A stretch of 64,000 nt of DNA from Arsenicicoccus bolidensis DSM 15745 (GCF_000426385.1 NZ_AUFG01000013.1:1-64000); one strand, 5' to 3'; positions 30,134 to 38,938 are shown, numbered from the stretch's first letter. The notes: generated by a model from the letters alone, not told the origin. Made by a program: numbers and translations.

Positions 30134-31813
30134 ATGCCCCATCCTGTCGATCCGACGACGACCGACGCCTGGCGCGAGCTCACCGACGCGCGCGACGACC
30201 TGGAGCCCGACCTGCGTGGCTGGTTCGCCGCCGACCCCGACCGGGCGCGCCGCCTGAGCCTGGACGCCGGTGACCTGCACGTCGACCTGTCCAAGAATCT
30301 CGTCGACGACCGGATCCTCGCCGAGCTGGTCCGCCTGGGCGAGCAGGTGGGGCTGATCGAGCGTCGCGACGCGATGTTCGGCGGCGAGCGCATCAACGTC
30401 ACCGAGAAGCGTGCGGTCCTGCACACCGCTCTGCGGGCCCCCGAGGGCACGGTCGTGGAGCTCGAGGGTCACGACGTCGTCCCGGACGTCCACGCCGAGC
30501 TGGCCAAGGTCTACGCCTTCGCCGACGAGGTGCGCTCGGGACGCTGGACCGGCGTGACCGGTCGCCGCATCAAGAACGTCGTCAACATCGGCATCGGTGG
30601 CTCGGACCTCGGCCCGGTCATGGCCTACGAGGCGCTGAAGCCGTTCGGGCAGGAGGGGCTGGAGCTGCGCTTCATCTCCAACATCGATCCCACCGACGTC
30701 CACGAGAAGACCGCCTACCTCGACCCCGAGGAGACGCTGTTCATCGTCGCGTCCAAGACCTTCACGACGCTCGAGACCCTCACCAACGCCCGCCTCGCCA
30801 AGAAGTGGCTGCTGGACGGCTTGGCCGAGCGCGGCGCCATCCGCGAGGGCGACAGCGACCAGGCGCTCTCGGCGATCGCGCAGCACTTCGTCGCCGTGTC
30901 GACGGCGCTGGACAAGGTCAGCGAGTTCGGGATCGACCCGGCCAACGCCTTCGGGTTCTGGGACTGGGTGGGCGGTCGCTACTCCGTCGACTCCGCCATC
31001 GGCACCTCGCTCGCCGTGGCCATCGGTCCGGAGCGGTTCGCCGAGCTCCTCGCCGGCATGCACACGATGGACGAGCACTTCCGCACCACCCCGCTGGAGC
31101 GCAACGTCCCCGCGGTCATGGGCCTGCTCAACATCTGGAACTCCAACTTCCTCGGCGCCCACACGCACGCCGTGCTGCCCTACGCGCAGTACCTCCACTG
31201 CTTCCCGGCCTACCTCCAGCAGCTCACCATGGAGTCCAACGGCAAGAGCGTGCGGTATGACGGCACGCCCGTCACGACCGAGACCGGCGAGATCTGGTGG
31301 GGCGAGCCCGGCACCAACGGCCAGCACGCGTTTTACCAGCTCATCCACCAGGGCACCCGCCTCGTGCCGGCGGACTTCATCGCGTTCGCCAACCCGTCGC
31401 ACCCCCTCAAGGACGGCGCCCAGGACGTCCATGAGCTGTTCCTCGCCAACTTCCTCGCCCAGACCGCGGCGCTCGCCTTCGGCAAGACCGCCGAGGAGGT
31501 CCGCGCCGAGGGGACCGAGGAGGCGCTCGTCCCCGCCCGCGTGTTCGAGGGCAACCGGCCCACCACCTCGATCATGGCGCCCGCCCTCACCCCGTCCACC
31601 CTCGGCCAGCTGATCGCGCTCTACGAGCACATCACCTTCGTCGAGGGCGTCGTGTGGGGCATCGACTCGTTCGACCAGTGGGGCGTCGAGCTCGGCAAGA
31701 AGCTCGCCAAGGAGGTCGGCCCGGCCATCGAGGGCGACGCCGACGCCCTGGCCGCGCAGGACCCGTCCACGCAGGGGCTCATCGAGTACTACCGCGAGCA
31801 CCGCACCAGCTGA
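30134..31813 (+). CDS. pgi: Glucose-6-phosphate isomerase
   Basis: Interconverts glucose 6-phosphate and fructose 6-phosphate. It carries the two sugar-isomerase (SIS) domains and family signatures: [22 protein letters not shown] near residue 155, the [11 protein letters not shown] phosphate loop near 207, [11 protein letters not shown] near 280, [12 protein letters not shown] near 370 and [12 protein letters not shown] with [12 protein letters not shown] near the end. It has 559 residues, the long form common in actinobacteria. AAGGAAGG precedes ATG 30134. A perfect hairpin follows. Confidence 0.98.
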   Translation: MPHPVDPTTTDAWRELTDARDDLEPDLRGWFAADPDRARRLSLDAGDLHVDLSKNLVDDRILAELVRLGEQVGLIERRDAMFGGERINVTEKRAVLHTALRAPEGTVVELEGHDVVPDVHAELAKVYAFADEVRSGRWTGVTGRRIKNVVNIGIGGSDLGPVMAYEALKPFGQEGLELRFISNIDPTDVHEKTAYLDPEETLFIVASKTFTTLETLTNARLAKKWLLDGLAERGAIREGDSDQALSAIAQHFVAVSTALDKVSEFGIDPANAFGFWDWVGGRYSVDSAIGTSLAVAIGPERFAELLAGMHTMDEHFRTTPLERNVPAVMGLLNIWNSNFLGAHTHAVLPYAQYLHCFPAYLQQLTMESNGKSVRYDGTPVTTETGEIWWGEPGTNGQHAFYQLIHQGTRLVPADFIAFANPSHPLKDGAQDVHELFLANFLAQTAALAFGKTAEEVRAEGTEEALVPARVFEGNRPTTSIMAPALTPSTLGQLIALYEHITFVEGVVWGIDSFDQWGVELGKKLAKEVGPAIEGDADALAAQDPSTQGLIEYYREHRTS

Positions 31814-31879
31814 GGGGCCACAGACCGAGGGGCACAGACTGAGGGGCACTGACCTGGCTCCGGCACGACGCCGCAGCCA

Positions 31880-31918
31880 CGAGAAGCGGGCCGACCCGAG
31901 GGGGCGGCCCGCTTCTCG
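31880..31918 (+). terminator. Perfect 14-bp hairpin after pgi
   Basis: CGAGAAGCGGGCCG (31880-31893) pairs with CGGCCCGCTTCTCG (31905-31918). Three imperfect copies of GAGGGGCACAGACT lie between the pgi stop and the hairpin. Confidence 0.8.
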
Positions 31919-31939
31919 GCATACGACCTGGTCGCGCTC

Positions 31940-31945
31940 TAGTCT
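31940..31945 (+). promoter_or_regulatory. -10 hexamer TAGTCT for the UAA tRNA
   Basis: TAGTCT ends 6 bases before the first base of the tRNA, so the transcript could begin at the mature 5' end. Confidence 0.55.
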
Positions 31946-31951
31946 GGGCCT

Positions 31952-32024
31952 GCCCTCGTAGCCCAACGGCAGAGGCAGGCGACTTAAAATCGCTCGAGTG
32001 CGGGTTCGAGTCCCGTCGGGGGCA
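31952..32024 (+). tRNA. tRNA with anticodon TAA (Leu by anticodon), class I shape
   Basis: The acceptor stem GCCCTCG (31952-31958) pairs with CGGGGGC (32017-32023), discriminator A. The anticodon stem GGCGA/TCGCT frames loop CTTAAAA with anticodon TAA at 31985-31987. The variable loop is only 5 bases (CGAGT) and the T arm is GCGGG/CCCGT around TTCGAGT. A normal leucine tRNA is class II with a long variable arm, so this molecule reads UUA by anticodon but has class I architecture. No CCA is encoded. The charging amino acid is therefore uncertain. Confidence 0.8.
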
Positions 32025-32170
32025 CGAGACGTGAACCGTCCGACCCAGCCGGGTGCGAGCCGCGCGTGAGAAGGACGCCGCCTGTCGGGAACATTTCCGG
32101 CCGCTGTGGCGTCATGCTGAGAGAGACCGTCGCCACGAGCGTGACGGCCCGATCACTGGGAGAGACCACG

Positions 32171-32980
32171 ATGAGCAACCCGATCTTCGATCGCGTCGAC
32201 CGGGAGGCGCAGCGCGGCTACGCCGGCTTCGGCCAGCAGCGCACGCCCGACCTGTCCGCAGGCCAGCTGCAGGACATGTATGCCGCGCCGCCGGTCATCC
32301 CCGCGCACGAGCGCCGCCTCACGCTGGACGACGTGATGATGAAGGCCCTGCTGCTGTTCGGCATCGTCATCGGCGTGGGCGCCGTCAGCTGGTACGCCTC
32401 GGCCCTGATGCCCGCCACCAGCCTCGTCCTGCTCTTCGGCGGGATGATCGGCACGCTGGTCCTCGGCCTCGTCATCGCCTTCAAGAAGGCCATCAGCGTC
32501 CCGCTGATCGTGACCTACGCCGTGCTGGAAGGTGCCTTCGTCGGCGCCCTCAGCCAGAACTTCGAGCGGGCCTACGACGGTGCCGTCCCGACCGCCATCC
32601 TCGCGACGCTCTGCGTCTTCGGCGCGATGTTCGCGGGCTGGAAGGGCGGCTTCATCAAGGTCACCGACAAGTTCCGCCGCATGATGGGCATGGCGCTCAT
32701 CGGCTACGCGATCTTCGCCCTCATCAACCTCGGCGCCGCGCTCCTGGGCGTCGGCGGCGGCTGGGGCTTCGGTGGCAGCGGTCCGATCGGCATCGGGATC
32801 TCGCTGTTCGCGACCGGCCTCGCGGCCTTCACCCTCGCGCTCGACTTCGACTCGATCGACAACGCCGTCCGCTCCGGCGCCCCGGAGAAGTACTCCTGGC
32901 TGCTGGCGCACGGTCTCGTCGTGACCGTCGTCTGGCTCTACATCGAGATGCTTCGCCTCATCGGGCGCTTCCGCGACTGA
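32171..32980 (+). CDS. Bax inhibitor-1/YccA-like membrane protein
   Basis: A 269-residue integral membrane protein of the bacterial Bax inhibitor-like group. A soluble N-terminus (1-55) precedes about seven hydrophobic segments, including ALLLFGIVIGVGAVSWYAS, then TLVLGLVIAFKKAISVPLIV and YAVLEGAFVGALSQNFE near residue 120. The DFDSIDNAVRSGAP segment near residue 220 holds the acidic residues typical of the family's pore region. Function in bacteria is unclear; calcium leak is known for one relative. ATG 32171 gives the complete N-terminus, with GGGAGAG about 10 bases before it. Confidence 0.9.
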   Translation: MSNPIFDRVDREAQRGYAGFGQQRTPDLSAGQLQDMYAAPPVIPAHERRLTLDDVMMKALLLFGIVIGVGAVSWYASALMPATSLVLLFGGMIGTLVLGLVIAFKKAISVPLIVTYAVLEGAFVGALSQNFERAYDGAVPTAILATLCVFGAMFAGWKGGFIKVTDKFRRMMGMALIGYAIFALINLGAALLGVGGGWGFGGSGPIGIGISLFATGLAAFTLALDFDSIDNAVRSGAPEKYSWLLAHGLVVTVVWLYIEMLRLIGRFRD

Positions 32981-32982
32981 GC

Positions 32983-33294
32983 ATGACCGCGATCCCTGAC
33001 GAGGTCAGGGTCGAGCTGGAGCGCGTGGTCCGGCGGTGGCAGCAGCTGCCGCTGGACCACGCGCTTCGCGCGTCCGGACCGGTGCGCGAGCTCGCCCAGG
33101 CCCTGGCCGACGAGGTGGCCGACGCCGAGGCGCGACCCCGCGAGACGCTGCCCGAGCTCGGCCCGGCGACCCTGCTGCACCAGCTCCAGGTGTGCACCTA
33201 CGACGCCGCCCGCCTGCACCCCGAGGGGCGGCAGTCGGGCGGCATACGGACGCTCGCGGAGCGTCTCGCGCAGGTGCGGCGCGAGATCAGCTGA
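32983..33294 (+). CDS. Small conserved-looking protein, unrecognised
   Basis: A 103-residue soluble, helical, charged protein beginning MTAIPDEVRVELERVVRRW and containing LGPATLLHQLQVCTYDAARL near residue 60. I do not recognise it. It starts two bases after the stop of the Bax inhibitor-like gene, so it is probably co-transcribed, and its last 8 bases overlap the end of the convergent thiolase gene. Codon use is like its neighbours, which supports it being real. Confidence 0.7.
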   Translation: MTAIPDEVRVELERVVRRWQQLPLDHALRASGPVRELAQALADEVADAEARPRETLPELGPATLLHQLQVCTYDAARLHPEGRQSGGIRTLAERLAQVRREIS

Positions 33295-34510
33295 GGCGCT
33301 CGTAGATGATGGCCATGCCCTGGCCGCCACCCACGCACATCGTCTCCAGGCCGTAGGTCAGGTCGCGGGCCTGCAGCGAGTGCAGCAGCGTCGTGGTGAT
33401 GCGCGCGCCGGTCGACCCGAAGGGGTGGCCGAGCGCGATGGCGCCGCCGTTGACGTTGAGCTTGTCGAGGTCCATGCCGAGGTCGTCGGCGCTCGGGAGC
33501 ACCTGCGCGGCGAAGGCCTCGTTGATCTCGTATAGGTCCAGGTCCCCGATGGTCATGCCGGCGCGGGCCAGGGCCTGGCGGGACGCCTCGACGGGGCCGA
33601 GGCCCATGATCTCGGGGGACAGGGCGCTGACGCCCGTGGAGACGATCCGGGCGAGCGGGGTCAGGCCCAGCTCCTTGGCCTTGTCGGCGGCCATCACGAC
33701 CACGGCCGCGGCGCCGTCGTTGAGCGGGCAGCAGTTGCCGGCCGTGACCGTGCCGTTCTCGCGAAAGACCGGCTGCAGGGTCTGGACCTTGTCGAGGGTG
33801 ACGCCGGCGCGGGGGCCGTCGTCGGTGGAGACGACCGTGCCGTCCGGCAGGGTGACCGGCGTGATCTCCTCGGCGAAGAAGCCGCTCTTGATGGCCTCCT
33901 CGGCGAGGTTCTGCGAACGGACGCCCCACTCGTCCTGACGCTCGCGCGAGACGCCGCGCAGGGTCGCGACGTTCTCGGCGGTCTGGCCCATCGTCAGGTA
34001 GACGTCGGGCAGCAGGCCCTCCTCGCGGGGGTCGCTCCAGGTGGTGTTGTCCTGGGCGATGCGCTTCATGCGCTCCTCGGCGTCCTTGAAGCGGGGGTTC
34101 TTGTCGCCGTCGTCCGAGCCGCCGGCACCGGCGAAGTTCTTGTAGCGGGAGACGCACTCGACGCCGCCGGAGACGAACACCTCGCCCTCGCCCGCGCGGA
34201 TCGCGTGGAAGGCCATGCGGGTCGTCTGCACGGAGCTGGCGCAGAACCGGTTGACGGTCGCGGCGGGCACGTGGTCGAGGTCGGCGAGGATCGCGACGAC
34301 GCGGGCCATGTTGGCGCCGTGCTCGCCGGACGGCTCGGCGCAGCCGAGGTAGAGGTCGTCGATGAGCGAGCGGTCCAGGCCGGGGACCTTGTCGAGCGCG
34401 GCCCGCACGACGTGGGCGGCGAGGTCGTCCGGGCGGACGTCCTTGAGCGAGCCCTTGAAGGCCCGGCCGATCGGGGTCCGTGCGGTCGAGACGATGACGG
34501 CGTCCTGCAT
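33287..34510 (-). CDS. Acetyl-CoA C-acyltransferase (thiolase)
   Basis: A 407-residue thiolase. The acyl-accepting cysteine is in VNRFCASSVQT near residue 89. The C-terminal active-site histidine is in GGAIALGHPFGSTGAR near residue 360, and the second cysteine is in CVGGGQGMAI near residue 393. The N-terminus AVIVSTARTPIGRAFKG is typical. Degradative (FadA/PcaF-like) and biosynthetic members cannot be told apart here, though NRFCASSVQT and GEGEVFVSGGVE look more like the FadA side. It stands alone, without a FadB partner. An inverted repeat lies just upstream. The 3' end overlaps the convergent small gene by 8 bases. Confidence 0.93.
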   Translation of the reverse strand: MQDAVIVSTARTPIGRAFKGSLKDVRPDDLAAHVVRAALDKVPGLDRSLIDDLYLGCAEPSGEHGANMARVVAILADLDHVPAATVNRFCASSVQTTRMAFHAIRAGEGEVFVSGGVECVSRYKNFAGAGGSDDGDKNPRFKDAEERMKRIAQDNTTWSDPREEGLLPDVYLTMGQTAENVATLRGVSRERQDEWGVRSQNLAEEAIKSGFFAEEITPVTLPDGTVVSTDDGPRAGVTLDKVQTLQPVFRENGTVTAGNCCPLNDGAAAVVVMAADKAKELGLTPLARIVSTGVSALSPEIMGLGPVEASRQALARAGMTIGDLDLYEINEAFAAQVLPSADDLGMDLDKLNVNGGAIALGHPFGSTGARITTTLLHSLQARDLTYGLETMCVGGGQGMAIIYERLS

Positions 34511-34530
34511 GCGGCACTCCTTCGTGTCGT

Positions 34531-34547
34531 GCGGGTTAACTACCCGC
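34531..34547. promoter_or_regulatory. Inverted repeat upstream of the thiolase gene
   Basis: GCGGGT-TAACT-ACCCGC is a 17-base palindrome starting 21 bases before the thiolase ATG (34510, minus strand), downstream of the SGNH stop. It could be a TetR-type operator or a short terminator of the upstream gene. Confidence 0.4.
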
Positions 34548-34562
34548 AGGTATGCCGAGAGG

Positions 34563-35627
34563 TTAGCCCGGCTGCGGCTCGTCGGTCACGCTCGCGCCAG
34601 GCGGGGTGGCCGACGTCACCTGGGGTCGCCGCAGCCGGCCCACGTCCGGGCGGCGCAGTCGACGCAGCACGGCGCGACGGGTGCGCGTGGTCCGCGACAG
34701 GCCCCCGCCGGTGTCCTCCGTCTCGGCCTCGGCGCTCACCTCGGTGCCCGGGTGGGCGACGGCGTGGACGGCGGCCACGTGCAGCGGTCCGACGCCCTCG
34801 CCGCGCGACACCTCCAGGGGGCGGTCCGACTCGGGCCACAGGCCGAGCGCGGACGCGACGGACGGCAGGATCGCCGACGCCGCCCGGGCGTAGCCCGCCG
34901 CCGAGGGGTGGAACTGGTCCTTGGAGAACATCAGCGCCGGCTCGGCGAGGAAGTCCGGACCGATGAGGTCGCCGAGCGACACCGTGCGGGCGCCCGCCTC
35001 GACGGCGGCCACCGTCTGCGCGGCCGCGAAGTCCCGCGACCACCGGCTGACGAGCCACCGCAGCGGCTGGGGGAGGGGCTCGACCGTGCCGAGGTCGGGG
35101 CAGGTGCCGACGATGACGGTGGCGCCGCGCGACCGCAGCACCGTGATGGTCTCGGCGAGGTGTCCCACGGCCTCGGGCACGTCCTTGCGGTGGGTCACGT
35201 CGTTGCCACCGACGACCACGACCACGACGTGCGGCTCGGGCGCGCGGGCCAGGAGGTCCTCGAGCTGGGCGGGCAGGTCGGTCGACTCGGCGCCCACGAC
35301 GGCGGCGTTGGTGAGACGGACCGGCCGCCCGGCGATCGCGGAGATGCCGTGGGCCAGGGTGGCGCCGATCGTCTGGCGGCGGTGGTCGACGCCGAGCCCT
35401 GCGGCCAGCGAGTCGCCCAGCACGCCGAGCTCGATGGGGTCGCCGAGGCCGGCGCCATAGACGTCGGAGTCCGGCGGCGCGGTCTCGAAGGGCTTGCCCA
35501 CGACCCGCCGCACCATGCGCGCCTCGACCTTGAGGATGCCGTAGCCGGCCGCCCCCACCCCCGCCGCCCCGGCGAGGCCGTAGCCCCCGCCCCGCGCGAT
35601 CCTCGTCCCCAGACCCAGTGTCCCCAC
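34563..35627 (-). CDS. SGNH/GDSL hydrolase family protein
   Basis: A 354-residue protein with the SGNH esterase fold. Block I GVLGDSLAAGLGVD near residue 68 holds the nucleophile serine, block III VVVGGNDVTH near 140 the oxyanion asparagine, and block V KDQFHPSAAGYA near 240 the Asp-His pair. The N-terminal 35 residues are Gly/Ala-rich and might form a weak membrane anchor (ARGGGYGLAGAAGVGAAGYG). The last 70 residues are basic and Pro/Thr-rich. The GTG start at 35627 has only a weak ribosome binding site. The substrate, probably an acyl or acetyl ester, is unknown. Confidence 0.9.
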   Translation of the reverse strand: MGTLGLGTRIARGGGYGLAGAAGVGAAGYGILKVEARMVRRVVGKPFETAPPDSDVYGAGLGDPIELGVLGDSLAAGLGVDHRRQTIGATLAHGISAIAGRPVRLTNAAVVGAESTDLPAQLEDLLARAPEPHVVVVVVGGNDVTHRKDVPEAVGHLAETITVLRSRGATVIVGTCPDLGTVEPLPQPLRWLVSRWSRDFAAAQTVAAVEAGARTVSLGDLIGPDFLAEPALMFSKDQFHPSAAGYARAASAILPSVASALGLWPESDRPLEVSRGEGVGPLHVAAVHAVAHPGTEVSAEAETEDTGGGLSRTTRTRRAVLRRLRRPDVGRLRRPQVTSATPPGASVTDEPQPG

Positions 35628-35826
35628 CTCGTTCGCCGCGTCGATGTCCCTTCAAGGGTAAGCAAACTCGGTTACCTGTCGGTAATGCCCGAGGCGCATC
35701 ACCTGGCTTCTCCGAGTTCGGCTTCCGTTCACGTCAGGGTGGCCGCGGTGATGCTCGGCACGAGTCGAATGGACGTCTGGCGCAGGCGACTCCCGCTGCT
35801 GCGCCGACGACGTGCAGGGGGCCCCG

Positions 35827-36366
35827 ATGGACAGCGACGCACCTCCGCGCCGCCCTGACGAGCACGTCGCGGTCCTGCCGGGCTGGTGGACCACGGTGCA
35901 GCAGGCCGAGCAGCAGGCGCTGCAGCTGACGCGCGGCACCGACGTGGTCACTGCGGCCACCCATGTCGTCGACGGCATCGCCCTCGTGACCGCGCAGGTC
36001 GTGGGTCCGCACCGGTGGTCCAGCGCCTCGCACCGCGACCACGACCGCTGGGCCGTCATGGCGCGCGACGCCGTCGCCGACCACGAGGCGCGGTATGGCG
36101 GGCGGCTGTTCGTGTTTCCCGGCCAGTGCACCCTCGCGGGGGCGATGACGGCGGGGCGGGTGCTGGCGGAGACCGTGATCGACGAGCTCGTCGTCCCCGG
36201 CCACCCCGGCCGGATCGACCCCGAGGCCCGGATCGAGGGCCTGGACTTCGTGCGGCCGGTCTATCGCCAGGGGCAGGTCGTCCTGACGTTGCGCCCGATC
36301 GGGCCGGGTCTGTTCACCCCGTTCGAGCGGCCGCGGACGGCCGGGGCGCTGCGCCCGAGCATCTGA
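35827..36366 (+). CDS. Hypothetical protein, unrecognised
   Basis: A 179-residue soluble protein with VLPGWWTTVQQAEQQALQ near residue 15, a middle segment DRWAVMARDAVADHEARYGG and a C-terminal FERPRTAGALRPSI. I do not recognise a family. AGGGGG at 35815-35820 supports ATG 35827; an in-frame GTG at 35812 would add five residues. It stands alone between the divergent SGNH gene and the enoyl-CoA hydratase gene. The stop codon lies within the first unit of a 17-base tandem repeat. Confidence 0.65.
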   Translation: MDSDAPPRRPDEHVAVLPGWWTTVQQAEQQALQLTRGTDVVTAATHVVDGIALVTAQVVGPHRWSSASHRDHDRWAVMARDAVADHEARYGGRLFVFPGQCTLAGAMTAGRVLAETVIDELVVPGHPGRIDPEARIEGLDFVRPVYRQGQVVLTLRPIGPGLFTPFERPRTAGALRPSI

Positions 36367-36408
36367 CGCGCCGGAGCATCTGACGCGCCGGAGCGTCTGA
36401 CGCACCCG
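36358..36408. repeat. 17-bp tandem repeat, three copies
   Basis: AGCATCTGACGCGCCGG occurs at 36358-36374 and exactly again at 36375-36391; a third copy (36392-36408) differs at a few bases. The first unit contains the stop codon of the preceding gene. Confidence 0.8.
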
Positions 36409-36516
36409 ACCGCTCGGCGCGCGGGAGGGGCCGACGGTCGACGTGGGGCCACGGGGCCTGCCCAGGTTCGTCCCCCTTTGCCAGACTGCCAGGACACGCC
36501 CGATCGAGGAGGATCC

Positions 36517-37299
36517 ATGGCAGACGAGCTCGTCCGCGTCGACCGCACCGGCGACGTCACGACGGTGACGATGACCAGCCCGAGGCAGCGCAACGCCCTG
36601 TCGGTCGACATGATGCGCGCGCTGCGCGACGCCCTCGCCGAGGCGGGCAGCACCGACACCCTCGCGGTGGTGCTGGCCGCGGAGGGCCCGGTGTTCAGCG
36701 CCGGCCACAGCTTCCGCGACATGGTGGGAGCCACGTCCGAGGACGTCACCGAGCTGTTCGAGCTGTGCACGTCGCTGATGGACACCGTCCAGGCCATGCC
36801 GCAGCCCGTGATCGCCCGCGTGCACGCCCTCGCCACGGCCGCCGGCTGCCAGCTCGTCGCGACCTGCGACCTGGCGGTGGCGGCCGAGACGGCGGGCTTC
36901 GCGCTGCCGGGAGGCCGCGGCGGGTTGTTCTGCCACACCCCGCTGGTGGCGGTGGCGCGCAACGTCGGTCGCAAGCGCGCCCTCGAGATGGCCCTGTCCG
37001 GCGACGTCGTGGACGCGGGCACCGCCCTGGAGTGGGGTCTGGTCAACGCGGTCGTCCCCGAGGACGAGCTGGACGAGGCGGTGGCCGCCCTGGTCGCTCG
37101 CGTCACCCGTGGCAGCGCCGCCCAGCGCGCCGCAGGCAAGAGGCTCTTCTACGCCCAGGTCGGCCGGGACCAGTCCGAGGCCTATGCGATGGCGATCGCC
37201 GCGATGGCGGACGGCGCGGTGGGGGTCGACGGCCAGGAGGGCATGACCGCCTTCCTGGAGAAGCGGCACCCTCGCTTCACCAGCACCCCGCAGGGTTGA
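36517..37299 (+). CDS. Enoyl-CoA hydratase/isomerase family protein
   Basis: A 260-residue crotonase-fold protein. The oxyanion-hole segments are AAEGPVFSAGHSFRDM near residue 58 and ALATAAGCQLVATCDLAVAAE near residue 108. The second catalytic position that is Glu in true hydratases falls in GFALPGGRGGLF, where I see no clear glutamate, so the exact reaction (hydration, isomerisation or other CoA chemistry) is open. GAGGAGG at 36506-36512 supports ATG 36517. It stands alone between hypothetical and acetyltransferase genes. Confidence 0.87.
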   Translation: MADELVRVDRTGDVTTVTMTSPRQRNALSVDMMRALRDALAEAGSTDTLAVVLAAEGPVFSAGHSFRDMVGATSEDVTELFELCTSLMDTVQAMPQPVIARVHALATAAGCQLVATCDLAVAAETAGFALPGGRGGLFCHTPLVAVARNVGRKRALEMALSGDVVDAGTALEWGLVNAVVPEDELDEAVAALVARVTRGSAAQRAAGKRLFYAQVGRDQSEAYAMAIAAMADGAVGVDGQEGMTAFLEKRHPRFTSTPQG

Positions 37300-37377
37300 T
37301 CGGCCGCCTGGGTCTGGACACGTCAGGCCGGACCCCTCAGGTTCGACAGCTCTGGCCCGTCAGGTCAGGCCCGACGG

Positions 37378-37396
37378 CTGAGCGTCGACGGCTCAG
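37378..37396. terminator. Weak hairpin between convergent genes
   Basis: CTGAGC-GTCGACG-GCTCAG lies in the 107-base gap between the hydratase and GNAT genes, in a stretch rich in repeated GTCAGG and GGCTCAG words. Confidence 0.35.
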
Positions 37397-37406
37397 GCCC
37401 GGCGGC

Positions 37407-37934
37407 TCAGACGCGCAGGTCGAGGAGCATGGTCTCGGCCGTGCCGTCGTGCCCCACCGTGCGATAGCCGAGCCGGCCATAGAGGTTGACCGCCTCGTTG
37501 CCGTCCTCCACCGACAGGCTGGCTCCGGCATACCCCGCGGTCCGGAGCCGGTCGGCGAGCCGCTCAAGCAGGGCTCGTCCGACCCCCTCGCGGCGGTAGT
37601 CCTCGAACACCGTGACGCTCACCTCGGGCACGGTGTCGGCGACGTAGCCGTAGCCCGGGTCCTGCGCCGAGAACGTCCGGGCCCAGGCGACGCCGACGGT
37701 CTCGGTGCGCGTCTGGGCGACCACGCCGAGGTCGCCGCCGCGGTGCCCGAAGTCGGCGAAGTAGTGCGCCAGCCGGGGGTTCTCGCGGACCTCCGCACGG
37801 CTGGTGCGGTGCCGCAGCCAGTTGACGTTGACCCACGTGGCGACCTCGAGGAGCTCCTCGTCGGCGGTCGTGGCGTCGCGCCACTCCAGCTCGTCCAGCA
37901 GGGAGGTCGGGTCAGGCTGCGGGGCGTCGTCCAT
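37407..37934 (-). CDS. GNAT family N-acetyltransferase
   Basis: A 175-residue acetyltransferase of the GNAT fold. The acetyl-CoA motif A reads VSVTVFEDYRREGVGRALLERLADRL near residues 105-130, with the RxxGxG core as RREGVGR; the following GYAGASLSVEDGNEAVNLYGRLGY is motif B. The substrate cannot be told. I start at ATG 37934, three codons inside the longest frame, because TATCGT on the minus strand ends exactly 7 bases before it, implying a leaderless mRNA. It follows the AraC regulator gene by 22 bases but has its own -10. Confidence 0.88.
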   Translation of the reverse strand: MDDAPQPDPTSLLDELEWRDATTADEELLEVATWVNVNWLRHRTSRAEVRENPRLAHYFADFGHRGGDLGVVAQTRTETVGVAWARTFSAQDPGYGYVADTVPEVSVTVFEDYRREGVGRALLERLADRLRTAGYAGASLSVEDGNEAVNLYGRLGYRTVGHDGTAETMLLDLRV

Positions 37935-37941
37935 GGCGCGC

Positions 37942-37947
37942 ACGATA
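37942..37947 (-). promoter_or_regulatory. -10 hexamer TATCGT for the GNAT gene (leaderless)
   Basis: On the minus strand TATCGT ends 7 bases before ATG 37934. Confidence 0.5.
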
Positions 37948-37956
37948 GCCGAGGGT

Positions 37957-38859
37957 TCAGGCCCCTCCGCGCTGCAGCATGACGAACTCCCGCGGCGAGT
38001 AGCCCGTCGCCGTGCGGAAGTCGCGCGAGAAGTGCGCCTGGTCGGCGTACCCCAGGTCGGCGGCCACGTCGGCGAGGCTGCCCTCGTGGTGACGCAACCG
38101 GTCGGCCGCCTCGTGCAGCCGGCGACGACGGACGAGCCACAGCGGGGTGAGCCCTAGCCGGCGCTCGGTGAGGCGCTGCAGCGTCCGCTCGGACAGGCCC
38201 ACCCGCTCGCACAGCTGGGTGACCGTGAGGACCGAGCCGTCCTCCTCGACGGTGCGGACGACGTCGTTCACCAACCGGTCCTCGACGTCCGGAGGGCCCA
38301 GGCGGGCGACCCGGTCCTCCACCAGCCGGCGGCCGACGGCGTGGGCTGCCTCGTCGCTCGGGTCCTCGCTCATCACGGCTCGCAGCGCCTCGGGCAGGTC
38401 CCCGAGCAACGGGACGGTGGCCAGGTCGACATACCGGTCGGTGATCCCGCTGACCGGCCCACCCAGGAGCGGCGTGCCGGCGGCGGGTGCGAGCATCACG
38501 CCGAAGGCCCACCCGCGTCCCTCCAGGACCGTGATCGACAGGCCTCGCCGCGGGCCGACGAACCGTGCGTAGACCGGCGACACGACGGCCAGGGTGACGG
38601 GGTACTGCAGGACCTTCTGCTCCCGGCGCCCTCGCTTGGGCCGCTCGGGCCGGTCGGGCTGGTCGGAGTGGTCGGGCTGGTCGGGATCCTCCGGCACGTC
38701 CCACACCGGCACCCAGTAGCGCCTGATCCAGCCCTGCAGCGCGTCCGGCGGGAGATAGCGGCTGATCACGAAGCTGTCGTCCGCCGGGTCGCGCAGGTGC
38801 GCCCGGTCGATGTCGTCGGTCGCCCGGCCCGGCTGTCGGGAATCGTCAAGACGGCCCAT
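37957..38859 (-). CDS. AraC family transcriptional regulator
   Basis: A 300-residue regulator. The C-terminal double helix-turn-helix is clear: VTQLCERVGLSERTLQRLTE near residue 215, then LADVAADLGYADQAHFSRDF and FRTATGYSPREF near residue 275. The N-terminal part (about 20-190) resembles the DUF6597-type sensory domain (YLPPDALQGWIRRYW) and holds an odd low-complexity stretch of repeated DQPD/RPERP units near residue 60. I choose ATG 38859, 75 codons inside the longest frame, because upstream sequence is promoter and the divergent gene. It is divergent from the DinB-like gene 79 bases away and may control it. Confidence 0.9.
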   Translation of the reverse strand: MGRLDDSRQPGRATDDIDRAHLRDPADDSFVISRYLPPDALQGWIRRYWVPVWDVPEDPDQPDHSDQPDRPERPKRGRREQKVLQYPVTLAVVSPVYARFVGPRRGLSITVLEGRGWAFGVMLAPAAGTPLLGGPVSGITDRYVDLATVPLLGDLPEALRAVMSEDPSDEAAHAVGRRLVEDRVARLGPPDVEDRLVNDVVRTVEEDGSVLTVTQLCERVGLSERTLQRLTERRLGLTPLWLVRRRRLHEAADRLRHHEGSLADVAADLGYADQAHFSRDFRTATGYSPREFVMLQRGGA

Positions 38860-38867
38860 GCCCGCCG

Positions 38868-38873
38868 AGCCTA
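38868..38873 (-). promoter_or_regulatory. -10 hexamer TAGGCT for the AraC gene
   Basis: On the minus strand TAGGCT ends 8 bases before ATG 38859, so the mRNA would be nearly leaderless. Confidence 0.45.
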
Positions 38874-38938
38874 GCGTCGGGGTGTCCGGTCCAGACGTGC
38901 CCCGCCGTCTCGACTCCCCATCTGCCGAGGAGGCCCTC

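Noticed and set aside
31812-31855. Three imperfect GAGGGGCACAGACT units after pgi
   Set aside because: Short and degenerate; no sign of function beyond preceding the terminator.
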